DNA of 64,000 bases. It comes from Chitinophaga sp. CB10. GTDB taxonomy: Bacteria; Bacteroidota; Bacteroidia; Chitinophagales; Chitinophagaceae. The notes under the pieces are model-generated. The model saw nothing but the letters and a program-made list of their open reading frames with translations, was not told the origin of the DNA and did not search any database. The stretch's first letter is position 1. Every line of letters begins with the position of its first letter. Both the position numbers and the translations under genes were made by a program. Positions 16,498 through 24,310 of the stretch are shown one piece after another. The stretch covers positions 248,001 to 312,000 of the forward strand of contig MLAV02000002.1 in the NCBI GenBank assembly GCA_001870995.2, in the 5' to 3' direction.

Positions 16498-17154
16498 TTA
16501 TATTTTCATTTCAGGCACTTCACCGCTGATGACCAGCCGGCCTGCGGTTTTAGCCTTTATTTCTTCTGCGCTAACGCCGGGCGCTCTTTCCAGGAGCAGG
16601 AAGCCGTCAGGGGTTACTTCCAGCACAGCCAGGTCCGTAACGATCTTCCTCACGCAGCTGACGCCCGTCAGCGGCAGCGTGCAGGCGGGCAGCAGCTTGC
16701 TTTCGCCTTTAGGGTTGGTATGCATCATGGCTACGATGATATTTCTTGCGGAGGCTACCAGGTCCATAGCGCCGCCCATCCCTTTTACCATTTTGCCGGG
16801 GATTTTCCAGTTGGCGATATCGCCTTTATCGGAAACTTCCATGGCGCCCAGCACGGTGAGGTCTACCTTGCCGGCGCGGATCATACCAAAGCTCTCTGCG
16901 GAGTCAAAGAAGCTGCCGCCGGGTAAGATGGTAACGGTTTCCTTGCCGGCATTAATGAGGTCAGCATCAATTTCTTCTTCTGTCGGGTAAGGGCCCATGC
17001 CCAGCATGCCGTTTTCTGATTGCAGCATAATGCTGATACCGGAAGGCACGTAGTTGGAAACGAGGGTGGGGATACCAATACCGAGGTTCACATACATCCC
17101 GTCCTTCAGTTCCTGTGCAATTCGTTTGGCGATGCCATATTTATCAAGCGCCAT
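16498..17154 (-). CDS. scoB: 3-oxoacid CoA-transferase subunit B
   Basis: The 218-residue beta subunit of a succinyl-CoA:3-ketoacid CoA-transferase carries GIGIPTLVSNYVPSG and the catalytic Glu in LQSENGMLGMGPYP, with GGAMDLVASARNIIVAM downstream. With subunit A (next gene upstream, three bases apart) it moves CoA from succinyl-CoA to acetoacetate or related acids, allowing ketone-body use or energy-saving acyl activation. ATG at 17154, normal length. It ends at a strong terminator. Confidence 0.95.
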   Translation of the reverse strand: MALDKYGIAKRIAQELKDGMYVNLGIGIPTLVSNYVPSGISIMLQSENGMLGMGPYPTEEEIDADLINAGKETVTILPGGSFFDSAESFGMIRAGKVDLTVLGAMEVSDKGDIANWKIPGKMVKGMGGAMDLVASARNIIVAMMHTNPKGESKLLPACTLPLTGVSCVRKIVTDLAVLEVTPDGFLLLERAPGVSAEEIKAKTAGRLVISGEVPEMKI

Positions 17155-17157
17155 AGT

Positions 17158-17850
17158 TTAGATTTTTACCGTTTTACGTTCAATCCTTTTTTCATAATTG
17201 CTGCCCTGGAAAATACGGTGTACATAGATTCCCGGCACGTGGATGTGGTCCGGATCCAGCTCGCCGGGCTGCACCAGGTGTTCTACCTCTACGATAGTCA
17301 CATTCCCGGCTTTTGCCATTGGCACGCTGTAGTTACGGGTCGTTTTACGGAAAACGAGGTTGCCCATCGTATCGCCCTTCCAGGCTTTCACAATGGAGAA
17401 GTCGGCATGGAGCGCCATTTCCATCAGGTAGTGCTTCCCGTCAAAGACGCGTACTTCCTTGCCTTCAGCGATTTCGGTACCGTAGCCGGCAGGGGTGAAA
17501 AAAGCGGGGATGCCCATGCCGGCCATCTGGATGCGGGTGGCCAGGGTACCCTGGGGAATCAGGTCTACTTCCAGCTCTCCGGCCAGCAGCTGCCTTTCGA
17601 ATTCTGCGTTTTCACCCACGTAGGACGACATCATCTTCCGGATCTGGCGGGTTTTCAGTAACAGCCCCAGGCCAAAATCGTCCACACCGGCGTTGTTGGA
17701 TATACAGGTAAGGTTCTTAATCCCTTTTCGCACCAGTGCAGCAATACTGTTTTCAGGAATACCACATAAACCAAACCCTCCCAGCATCAGCACGGCTCCA
17801 TCTCCTATGTCATGAATGGCCTCGTCTGCATTTGCGAATACTTTGTTCAT
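17158..17850 (-). CDS. scoA: 3-oxoacid CoA-transferase subunit A
   Basis: The 230-residue alpha subunit shows GGFGLCGIPENSIAALVRKG, a CISNNAGVDDFGLGLLL block, an LIPQGTLATRIQMAG segment and GIPAFFTPAGYGT, all standard for SCOT alpha subunits. Start choice: the frame is open to 17937 but the family begins MNKVFANADEAIHDIGDG, at the ATG at 17850. Translating the preceding 29 codons would overlap the lipoprotein gene, which ends at 17867. Operon order is lipoprotein, scoA, scoB. Confidence 0.95.
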   Translation of the reverse strand: MNKVFANADEAIHDIGDGAVLMLGGFGLCGIPENSIAALVRKGIKNLTCISNNAGVDDFGLGLLLKTRQIRKMMSSYVGENAEFERQLLAGELEVDLIPQGTLATRIQMAGMGIPAFFTPAGYGTEIAEGKEVRVFDGKHYLMEMALHADFSIVKAWKGDTMGNLVFRKTTRNYSVPMAKAGNVTIVEVEHLVQPGELDPDHIHVPGIYVHRIFQGSNYEKRIERKTVKI

Positions 17851-17866
17851 GTTTTGGTGTTTTTCT

Positions 17867-18352
17867 TTATTTCTGACGTTTGATAAATGGCTTGGTGGTA
17901 TCGCTATTGGCCGATAGCAGGATGGCCTTTTCAGCATTCGGGAAAATAGCGCGCAGGCGGTATGCTACCGGGGCTGATAACTCGCCCATATCCGGCGCTT
18001 TATTTTTTCTTTCGGTGAGATTGGCAGTGACCTGGCTCAGTACGGCCGACAGTTTATCCGGATGTTGCTCGTACCAGGTATAGCTGTTGTAGAAATTCTT
18101 CGGAGATACATGGTGCAGGTCCAGTACCTGTTTGGAATAGACTTTCACCTTTTCCTGGCGCATGGAGTCATAATGCTGGGGATTACTGTTCATCACGAGG
18201 TTATTGCCATAGGCTTCCGCAATGGTCAGGTCCGCGAGGACGGCACTCATTTCTTCCGGCTTCATGATATCCCGGGGAATACGGTCTTTATCGCCACAGG
18301 CGAACAGTATTACCAGGAAAGCGACTGCACTGAGTTTCTTAAAATAATGCAT
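17867..18352 (-). CDS. DUF4296-family lipoprotein
   Basis: The 161-residue protein has a lipoprotein signal peptide with lipobox LFAC (Cys19), then the DIMKPEEMSAVLADLTIAEA block that marks DUF4296 proteins of Bacteroidota, followed by a helical region rich in Tyr and charged residues. It ends in the basic tail KPFIKRQK. Function unknown. It lies 16 bases before scoA and probably shares its transcript, which is odd for an envelope lipoprotein and an organic-acid enzyme. A link between them is not established. Confidence 0.85.
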   Translation of the reverse strand: MHYFKKLSAVAFLVILFACGDKDRIPRDIMKPEEMSAVLADLTIAEAYGNNLVMNSNPQHYDSMRQEKVKVYSKQVLDLHHVSPKNFYNSYTWYEQHPDKLSAVLSQVTANLTERKNKAPDMGELSAPVAYRLRAIFPNAEKAILLSANSDTTKPFIKRQK

Positions 18353-18429
18353 GTTAATGGCTGCGTTGTAGAAAGCGTAAAGCTATCAACATTTGCTGAG
18401 AAAATAATATAAGTGGCAACAGAGCGCGA

Positions 18430-19344
18430 TTATCGCATCTGCTGGTATTTACCGGCATTGGGGATATCCATTTTTGCCAGCATTTCTGCGGCCCGGGCTT
18501 TCTCCTGCGGCATGGCCCTGGAAAATATCTTCATTAATTCATCCGCCTTTGCAGCGTAAAAAGTTTGCATCAGCATGGAATTGGGAATATCCTGGTGGAT
18601 GGCGTAGAGCAGGTTGATACAGTTCATGATGGCGCTGCGGCCGGTGTTCACATCTTCATACATCAGGTCCAGTCCCATGCGGTGGTACTGGTACATTACG
18701 TCGTGGAAGTTGTTGAACTTCACGTTCAGCAGGTTGTCCGTCAGCCAGTAGCGGTTACGCTGACTTTCAAAGGCTTTCCATCCTGAAACGTCCTTCCCGT
18801 CCGGCGCGTTGTTGACCACGTTCTGCGCTTTTTTGAAGAAGGCGTCGCCTCCCCGCGGGGAGAAGGAATCTGCATCCAGGCCCAGCATCACGTAGGCATA
18901 ATACGCGAAAATCGCCGTGAGGTTGGCTGCCAGCGGATCGCTGCCGGCCACGCGGTTGTCGTTGAATTCCAGCGGCTGGAATTCCGTATAGCGAAACAGT
19001 ACGTTATTATCCTGGATGTTGAGCAGGCTGGTCATGTAGCTGGAGTTATACACGGGGCGGGTGGCCTGGATGGTCAGCGTACCGCGATATACGTCCGAAC
19101 TGACCACTCCGGTGAGGTTCAGCATGATATTGCACTCGATGCGTTCCGCCGGGGCGTAGGCCTCGCTGGCCCAGTGGCGATTGTTGATAAACTCTTTGAG
19201 GGAGTTTTGCAGGGTCGTAAATATCTTTTTGTCCACACCGGTCAGCTGACTGGCCACTACCGTTACATTGGCGCGGAACTCCTGGGCGCTGGCAAACAGG
19301 GTTGCGCTGCACAGGAGCAGGAATACGGAAAAGCGTTTAAGCAT
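18430..19344 (-). CDS. DUF4835-family secreted protein (PorD-like)
   Basis: The 304-residue protein has a signal peptide (about 1-21, ending FASAQ), then the typical DUF4835 start EFRANVTVVASQLTGVDKK, an ERIECNIMLNLTGV block, and a long helical part. Some databases label this family the type IX secretion protein PorD; I can support the family but not that function. The ATG at 19344 is chosen over an in-frame TTG four codons earlier. It overlaps the coaBC stop by eight bases, so the two are translationally coupled. In this phylum the bamD-rpoZ-coaBC-DUF4835 order is conserved and recN often follows; here it does not. Confidence 0.85.
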   Translation of the reverse strand: MLKRFSVFLLLCSATLFASAQEFRANVTVVASQLTGVDKKIFTTLQNSLKEFINNRHWASEAYAPAERIECNIMLNLTGVVSSDVYRGTLTIQATRPVYNSSYMTSLLNIQDNNVLFRYTEFQPLEFNDNRVAGSDPLAANLTAIFAYYAYVMLGLDADSFSPRGGDAFFKKAQNVVNNAPDGKDVSGWKAFESQRNRYWLTDNLLNVKFNNFHDVMYQYHRMGLDLMYEDVNTGRSAIMNCINLLYAIHQDIPNSMLMQTFYAAKADELMKIFSRAMPQEKARAAEMLAKMDIPNAGKYQQMR

Positions 19345-20557
19345 TTTGCAGTTCAATTATAGCTGAAACAATGTCCTGGGCTACTTCCTGTTTTGATTTC
19401 AGCGGGAGGCTTTTTTCGCGCCCCTTGCGGTCAAACAGGGTTACCTTGTTGGTATCATAATTAAAACCTGCGCCTTGGTCGGCCAGGGAGTTCATCACGA
19501 TCATATCGAGATGTTTTTCCCGCAGCTTTTTAAGGGCATATTCTTTTTCGTTGTTTGTTTCCAGGGAGAAGCCTACGAGCATCTGCTGCGGCCCTTTGTT
19601 GTTGCCTAGGGTGCGCAGGATGTCATGCGTTTTTTCCAGGGGGATGTTGAGCTGCTCCTCTCCTTTCTTTATTTTCTTGTCGGCCACCTGCGCCGGGCGG
19701 TAATCCGCTACTGCGGCCGCGGCTACCACCAGGTCCGACAAGGGGTAGGCGGCGATGACGGCGTGGAACATCTCTTCGGCGGACTGTACCCGGATGGTTT
19801 CAATACCGCCATGGGTGGTGCTGAGGTGGGTAGGTCCGAGGATCAGTTTCACCTGGGCCCCGGCGTCGGCGAGGGCTTCCGCGATGGCGATGCCCATTTT
19901 ACCGCTGGAGTGGTTGCTGATGTAGCGCACCGGGTCGATATGCTCGATGGTAGGGCCGGCGGTTACGACGGCCAGCTTGCCGGCGAGCGGTTTGGGAGCG
20001 CCGGATTTGCTGAAGTGGCGGCGGAGGAATACGAGTATTTCTTCCGGCTCGGCCATCCTGCCTTCCCCTATGAGGCCGGAGGCTAATTCGCCGTTGGCCA
20101 CGGGGATGAGGATATTTTTATAGGAAATGAGTTTTTCGATGTTGCTGCGGGTGGCAGGGTGGCGCCACATGTCCTCATCCATGGCCGGCGCAAAAATCAC
20201 GGGGCAGGTGGCGGAGAGATAGGTGGCGAGGAGGAGGTTATCGCAGAGGCCATTGGCCATTTTGGCGATGGTATTGGCGGAGGCGGGCGCTATGAGCATC
20301 ACATCGGCCCAGCGGCCCAGCTCCACGTGGTTATTCCAGCTGTCGTGATCGCTGATCTGCAGGGGTACTGCGTTTTTGGAGAGGGTAGCCAGGGTGAGCG
20401 GCGTAATGAAGCCGGCGGCGGCCGGGGTCATGACAACTTTTACCTGGGCCCCTTCTTTTACGAGGAGTCTTACAATAGTAGCGGCCTTATAGGCGGCAAT
20501 GCTGCCGGAAACCCCGAGCAGTATTTTTTTGCCGTGTAATATTTTAGTAGTGTCCAT
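19337..20557 (-). CDS. coaBC: Bifunctional phosphopantothenoylcysteine decarboxylase / phosphopantothenate-cysteine ligase (CoaBC)
   Basis: The 406-residue enzyme has an N-terminal flavin-dependent decarboxylase (about 1-190; VSGSIAAYKA, the active-site His region SWNNHVELGRWAD, PAMDEDMW) and a C-terminal ligase (about 195-406; TAGPTIEHIDPVRYISNHSS, where Asn and Lys/Gly contact CTP, and SLETNNEKEYALKKL). Together they make 4'-phosphopantetheine for coenzyme A. Where the E. coli enzyme has the catalytic Cys158 (LACG), this one reads GELASGLIGEGRM, with Ser; I believe this is common in Bacteroidota. The ATG is at 20557. A terminator separates it from rpoZ upstream; DUF4835 overlaps downstream. 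Confidence 0.95.
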   Translation of the reverse strand: MDTTKILHGKKILLGVSGSIAAYKAATIVRLLVKEGAQVKVVMTPAAAGFITPLTLATLSKNAVPLQISDHDSWNNHVELGRWADVMLIAPASANTIAKMANGLCDNLLLATYLSATCPVIFAPAMDEDMWRHPATRSNIEKLISYKNILIPVANGELASGLIGEGRMAEPEEILVFLRRHFSKSGAPKPLAGKLAVVTAGPTIEHIDPVRYISNHSSGKMGIAIAEALADAGAQVKLILGPTHLSTTHGGIETIRVQSAEEMFHAVIAAYPLSDLVVAAAAVADYRPAQVADKKIKKGEEQLNIPLEKTHDILRTLGNNKGPQQMLVGFSLETNNEKEYALKKLREKHLDMIVMNSLADQGAGFNYDTNKVTLFDRKGREKSLPLKSKQEVAQDIVSAIIELQNA

Positions 20558-20573
20558 GGACGTGTATAAAACG

Positions 20574-20600
20574 AAAAAGCGGCAGAAAAATATCTGCCGC
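20574..20600 (-). terminator. Terminator between rpoZ and coaBC
   Basis: GCGGCAGA (20579-20586) pairs with TCTGCCGC (20593-20600) over a six-base loop. On the minus strand a run of five T residues follows at 20578-20574. It lies inside the otherwise conserved bamD-rpoZ-coaBC block, so coaBC expression may depend on readthrough or a separate start. Confidence 0.75.
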
Positions 20601-20635
20601 CATGAAATTAATATTTTTATTTATTCCCGTAACGA

Positions 20636-20977
20636 TTAGCTGAACAGGTCATCGTCGTTTTTGCGGAAATAGATCTTATTGTCCAGAAATTCGTGAGTAG
20701 CCTGGATCGCAGGGTTAGCCAGTCTTTCGTAGAAGCGGCTGATCTCGATCTGCTCTTTGTTTTCGTGTACTTCTTCGAGGTTGTCGGTATGACTGGCAAA
20801 CTCTTCCAGTTTGGAATGGAGCTCCTCTTTCACGGAAATATTGATCTGATTGGCGCGTTTTGCGATCACGGCAATAGACTCATATAAATTACCAGTTCTG
20901 TTCTTAATATCGGTAGTGTTTCTGGTTTCTACCCATGGATTAAGGCTACTGGTTAGACTTCGCTTTATTTTGCTCAT
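20636..20977 (-). CDS. rpoZ: RNA polymerase omega subunit, Bacteroidota type (RpoZ)
   Basis: The 113-residue protein has the NRTGNLYESIAVIAKRANQI motif that corresponds to the conserved omega/Rpb6 core (an NxYe..iiiakRArqi pattern), followed by a charged helical tail. Omega assists assembly of RNA polymerase and, in many bacteria, ppGpp response. The ATG at 20977 lies within the bamD gene (32-base overlap), a coupling I associate with this phylum. The product is longer than proteobacterial omega at the C-terminus. Confidence 0.9.
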   Translation of the reverse strand: MSKIKRSLTSSLNPWVETRNTTDIKNRTGNLYESIAVIAKRANQINISVKEELHSKLEEFASHTDNLEEVHENKEQIEISRFYERLANPAIQATHEFLDNKIYFRKNDDDLFS

Positions 20978-21782
20978 TTTCCAGAGTTTTAATGTTTGAT
21001 TGCGCTAAGGTATAAAATTTTTCGGCATCAGCCTTCAGTTTACTGTTTGGATAGTGGTCGGTGAAGTCGAGGTACTCGGATACCACGGTTTCATACCTTT
21101 CCTTTTGTTTATCCACTACGCTGTTTTTGGCGTAGGCGTAGTAAGCTTTGATAGCCATCATTTTATAACTGTCTGATTTATCGGAATCAGGGTAGTTACG
21201 CATGAGGCCTTTGAAGGCGATACCAGCAGCTTTATAGTAGCCGAGGTTATAATATAATTCGGCTGCGTTGTATTCTTTCTTTTCCAGTTTGCGGCGGCAA
21301 AGTTCGATCACCAGGTTGGCTTCCGCTACTTTAGGGGCGGTCGGGTAGTTGTTGACGAACGTTTGCATGGCGGCGATGGCTTTGGTGGTGTTGGTTTGAT
21401 CCAGCGACACCTTAGGGGACTGCTTGTAATAGCAGTAGGCCTGCATATAGTCTATTTCTACGGCTCTCGGACTGTTTGGAAAGAGGTCCAGGTAGTTTTT
21501 GAAGTTAAAACCGGCCTGCACATAGTCTTTCAGGTAGTAAGAACAATAAGCCATATTGTAATAGAGTCCTTCGAACTTGTCGGTACCTTTATACACCTGC
21601 ATGAGATCGCTATAGAGCGTCAGGGCAGTATTGTACTTTTTCTTCTGGTACATTTTATCGGCGTATGCCAGCTTCTTTTCAAAGTTATTACTTTTTTCTA
21701 TCCTACGTAACTCATTGTTACAGGAAGAGAAAGTAATTACACCAATCAAAAGGACACTAATGTACAATAAAAATTTCCGCAT
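20946..21782 (-). CDS. bamD: Outer-membrane assembly lipoprotein BamD
   Basis: The 278-residue lipoprotein has a signal peptide with lipobox FSSC (Cys21), then tetratricopeptide helices: KLAYADKMYQKKKYNTALTL, LYYNMAYCSYYLKDY, FKNYLDLFPNSPRAVE, AMQTFVNNYPTAPKVAEA and a last repeat with ADAEKFYTLAQ. BamD is the essential lipoprotein partner of BamA in folding outer-membrane proteins. It is the first gene of the bamD-rpoZ pair and is divergent from mraZ. Start ATG at 21782. A perfect TAATTTTG lies only 11 bases upstream and is probably too close to be its promoter. Confidence 0.93.
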   Translation of the reverse strand: MRKFLLYISVLLIGVITFSSCNNELRRIEKSNNFEKKLAYADKMYQKKKYNTALTLYSDLMQVYKGTDKFEGLYYNMAYCSYYLKDYVQAGFNFKNYLDLFPNSPRAVEIDYMQAYCYYKQSPKVSLDQTNTTKAIAAMQTFVNNYPTAPKVAEANLVIELCRRKLEKKEYNAAELYYNLGYYKAAGIAFKGLMRNYPDSDKSDSYKMMAIKAYYAYAKNSVVDKQKERYETVVSEYLDFTDHYPNSKLKADAEKFYTLAQSNIKTLENEQNKAKSNQ

Positions 21783-22272
21783 AAGAGAGTGGCAAAATTA
21801 AGAATTAAATGTAAATGTAAGGTAGGGAGATTTTCATTGCTGTTAAAATTTTGCAAAAGAGGCGAATAAGTCGGCAAACCGGCGGAATTACAGGTTGATT
21901 TAAAAAAAGAAACGAGAAATTCAAAAAATTTTTTTTGATGATAAAATTTTAACACGTGTTGGCAACGGATTAGAATAAAAATCTAAGTGTAATTTTTGCC
22001 GGCCTTTAAAAAATCGGGAAAATGGGAGTCGCGCCAAGTGCAAGTCCATGGCGCTATTTAGCTCAGGCTCATGCCTTGCGAAAACTTATTAACACTTTAC
22101 TAACACTACACCCCGGGAAATTCACATCTCCCCACCCCTAACTATATATAGAACCAGCGCAAGAGGGCTTTTATTCCTGTGGAAAAAATTTATAAAGCAT
22201 TTTTTCGTTAAAAAGTGGGAAAAAGTGTTATTTTGTGTTAGAAAATGGATTTCAAGGACTTTACCCCATGGT
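21783..22272. other. 490-base divergent intergenic region between bamD and mraZ
   Basis: No gene is evident; short open frames here have no recognisable product. The region is AT-rich with long A and T runs (21901-21950), a 10-base palindrome AACACGTGTT (21951-21960) and GCGCCA/TGGCGC arms near 22034-22057. It must hold the promoters for bamD and for the whole dcw cluster. Near its right end is the box array described separately. Confidence 0.6.
22216..22250 (+). promoter_or_regulatory. Four-box 10-base-periodic array upstream of mraZ (candidate MraZ operator)
   Basis: TGGGA (22216), TGTTA (22226), TGTTA (22236) and TGGAT (22246) recur at exactly 10-base spacing, separated by A/T-rich 5-mers. 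MraZ is known to bind direct repeats of TGGGN separated by 5 bases in its own promoter, so layout and place fit, although two boxes depart from the consensus. Confidence 0.45.
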
Positions 22273-22740
22273 ATGACTGGTTTTCTCGGTGAATACGAAG
22301 CCACACTGGACGCTAAAGGGCGTTTCCTCCTTCCTGCCGGATTTAAAAAGCAGGTACAGGAAAGTGCGGGTGGTCAGTTTGTGATTTGCCGAGGGTTTGA
22401 GAAATGTTTGTCCCTGTATCCAATGAATGAATGGCAGCCCATTTTCGAGAAGATCAGTAAGCTGAATGACTTTGATCCAAAAGTACGGGAATTCAAGCGT
22501 TACTTTCTGAACGGGGCTACCATACTGGAGCTGGATAGCGCGGGAAGGTTGCTGGTACCGAAAAACCTGCTCTCTTACGCCAATCTGGAAAAAGATATTA
22601 TTCTGGCTGCGGCCACCAATAAAATCGAGATCTGGGATAGTGTTAAATACCAGGAGTTCTTTGAAAATTTCTCACCAGCAGCCTTCAGTGATTTGGCACA
22701 GCAGGTTATGGGCGGAGGAGATAACAACAACACAATTTAA
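22273..22740 (+). CDS. mraZ: Division/cell-wall cluster transcriptional regulator MraZ
   Basis: The 155-residue protein has two AbrB-like MraZ domains: FLGEYEATLDAKGRFLLPAG (residues about 3-22) and ILELDSAGRLLVPKNL (about 83-98), each with the DxxGR signature. MraZ forms ring oligomers and represses the dcw operon by binding repeats upstream of its own gene. The start is the ATG at 22273 in front of TGFLGEYEA; an open frame extends upstream, but family members begin here. It is the first gene of the dcw cluster, 11 bases ahead of rsmH. Confidence 0.95.
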   Translation: MTGFLGEYEATLDAKGRFLLPAGFKKQVQESAGGQFVICRGFEKCLSLYPMNEWQPIFEKISKLNDFDPKVREFKRYFLNGATILELDSAGRLLVPKNLLSYANLEKDIILAAATNKIEIWDSVKYQEFFENFSPAAFSDLAQQVMGGGDNNNTI

Positions 22741-22751
22741 ATCTGTAGCGT

Positions 22752-23663
22752 ATGGGCGAACAGCAATATCACTTACCTGTTCTGCTGCAGGAGACAACGG
22801 AGCTGCTTCACATCCATCCATCCGGAACATATGTGGACGCTACGTTCGGAGGCGGAGGACATTCAAGAGCCATACTGGAAAGACTGGGTGAAAACGGCAG
22901 ACTGATTGTGTTTGATCAGGACGAAGATGCCTACCGTAACAGGATATTAGACGACCGCGTAACTTTTGTACAACAGAATTTCAGGCACCTGCAACGTTTC
23001 CTGAAACTACATAAAGCAACACCTGTAGATGGTATTCTGGCAGATCTTGGCGTATCCTCCCATCAGTTCGATACTGCGGAAAGAGGATTCAGCATTCGTT
23101 TCGACGCGGATCTGGACATGCGAATGGACACCAGGACGGACCTTACCGCCGCGCAACTGCTGGCAACCTGGTCCGAAGCGAAATTACACCTCCTGTTCCA
23201 GGAATACGGAGAGGTAACCAATTCCAAAACACTGGCCCAAACCATCGTCAAAAACAGAAAAGCACACCCCATGCGTACCATTGCAGAATTCAAATCTGTA
23301 ATCCAACCCATCGTAAAAGGGAATCCGCAGAAATACCTGGCCCAGGTTTTCCAGGCGCTGCGTATAGCCGTCAACGATGAACTGGGAGCTTTGAAAGACT
23401 TACTGTCACAATCCGCCGAAGTATTGAAACCAGGCGGAAGACTCGCTATCATCACCTTCCATTCACTGGAAGACAGAATAGTTAAAAACTTTATGAAATC
23501 TGGCAGTTTCGAGGAAGCACAAGACGATCCGTTTGGCTTGGAAACACCCCCTAAATTGTTCAAATTAATCACAAAAAAACCGGTAACCGCCAGCGATGCA
23601 GAACTGAAGATCAATAGCAGATCCAGGAGTGCAAAACTACGGGTAGCCGAAAAAAATTTGTAG
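22752..23663 (+). CDS. rsmH: 16S rRNA (cytosine1402-N4)-methyltransferase RsmH (MraW)
   Basis: The 303-residue SAM-dependent methyltransferase begins YHLPVLLQETTELL and shows the SAM loop YVDATFGGGGHSRAIL, DQDEDAY, DGILADLGVSSHQFDTAERGF (split after the family DLGVSS motif), and IITFHSLEDRIVKNF. It methylates N4 of C1402 in the 30S decoding centre. It lies between mraZ and ftsL, the standard dcw position. ATG at 22752. A 111-base gap precedes ftsL. Confidence 0.97.
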   Translation: MGEQQYHLPVLLQETTELLHIHPSGTYVDATFGGGGHSRAILERLGENGRLIVFDQDEDAYRNRILDDRVTFVQQNFRHLQRFLKLHKATPVDGILADLGVSSHQFDTAERGFSIRFDADLDMRMDTRTDLTAAQLLATWSEAKLHLLFQEYGEVTNSKTLAQTIVKNRKAHPMRTIAEFKSVIQPIVKGNPQKYLAQVFQALRIAVNDELGALKDLLSQSAEVLKPGGRLAIITFHSLEDRIVKNFMKSGSFEEAQDDPFGLETPPKLFKLITKKPVTASDAELKINSRSRSAKLRVAEKNL

Positions 23664-23774
23664 CAGGCGCTTACCACGCAGCTCCAATCCTATCGTTCCT
23701 ATTCACTGTGAAGGCTTTAACTGATGATGGCTTAGGCGTCTATCCATTTCATAATTCTTAAAAAAGCATAGCGC

Positions 23775-24158
23775 GTGTCCGAGGAAGAAATTATCGATAA
23801 AAACCAGGAGGTACCTGCTGAAGATCATATCCCTTTGCAGGAACCCAAAAAGGAATGGCGGCTCCGCATCAACTATTCAATGCTGGTGCAGAACATGCCC
23901 CGTATCCTGTTTCTAGCTGCCCTGGCGCTTATCTATATCGCCAACAGCCACCTCGCTGAAAAAAAAATACGCCGTATCAATCAGCTAAGCAAAGAAATTA
24001 AAGAGCTCAAGTGGGAATATATCAATGTGAAGAGCGAGCTTATGTTCAAAAGCAAAATGAGTGAAGTCAGCAAGTCAGTAGAGCAACTGGGACTCAAACA
24101 ACTGAACTCCCCGCCTCGAAAAATTGTGCTGAAAAATGAAACAGAAAAAAATGATTAA
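23775..24158 (+). CDS. ftsL: Cell division protein FtsL-like
   Basis: The 127-residue bitopic protein has an acidic cytoplasmic tail (1-42), one membrane helix (about 43-61, RILFLAALALIYIANSHLA) and a periplasmic coiled coil (about 65-112) with Leu/Ile heptads. Position between rsmH and ftsI and the topology identify it as FtsL, which joins FtsQ and FtsB to activate FtsWI; sequence conservation in this family is low. The start is GTG at 23775, because an in-frame TAG lies six bases upstream and no ATG precedes the membrane helix. Confidence 0.85.
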   Translation: MSEEEIIDKNQEVPAEDHIPLQEPKKEWRLRINYSMLVQNMPRILFLAALALIYIANSHLAEKKIRRINQLSKEIKELKWEYINVKSELMFKSKMSEVSKSVEQLGLKQLNSPPRKIVLKNETEKND

Positions 24159-24163
24159 CACAT

Positions 24164-24264
24164 TGATACCTGATACTGCCCGCCCTTACCAACCGGTATA
24201 GGCGGGGATGCTGGTAAATATCAAATGGCAAGCATCTCAATAAAACCGCCAGTGTCAGGTATCA
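24164..24264 (+). ncRNA. Candidate structured RNA (three-way junction) between ftsL and ftsI
   Basis: A 15-pair closing stem joins TGATACCTGATACTG (24164-24178) to CAGTGTCAGGTATCA (24250-24264) with one G-T pair. Inside it, CCCGCC (24179-24184) pairs with GGCGGG (24201-24206), capped by TACC-AACC-GGTA, and GATGCT (24207-24212) pairs with AGCATC (24231-24236). All three helices abut, as in a folded junction. It fills most of the 152-base gap. No T run follows, so it is not a simple terminator. No matching known RNA family comes to mind. Confidence 0.45.
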
Positions 24265-24310
24265 TACTTTATTATATCTCCCCCGGGAGAAACACAACAA
24301 CAAAAAAAAA

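Noticed and set aside
17851..17937. 29-codon extension of scoA
   Set aside because: It overlaps the lipoprotein gene and has no counterpart in SCOT alpha subunits.
21793..21800. Perfect TAATTTTG on the minus strand as bamD promoter
   Set aside because: It would leave a leader of only about six bases and no TTG lies at the right upstream distance.
22122..22304. 60-codon minus-strand open frame upstream of mraZ
   Set aside because: Overlaps the mraZ start and the regulatory boxes, with no domain and AT-rich random composition.
24164..24264. Miniature inverted-repeat transposable element
   Set aside because: No target-site duplication flanks the 15-base arms and no second copy is present in the window.
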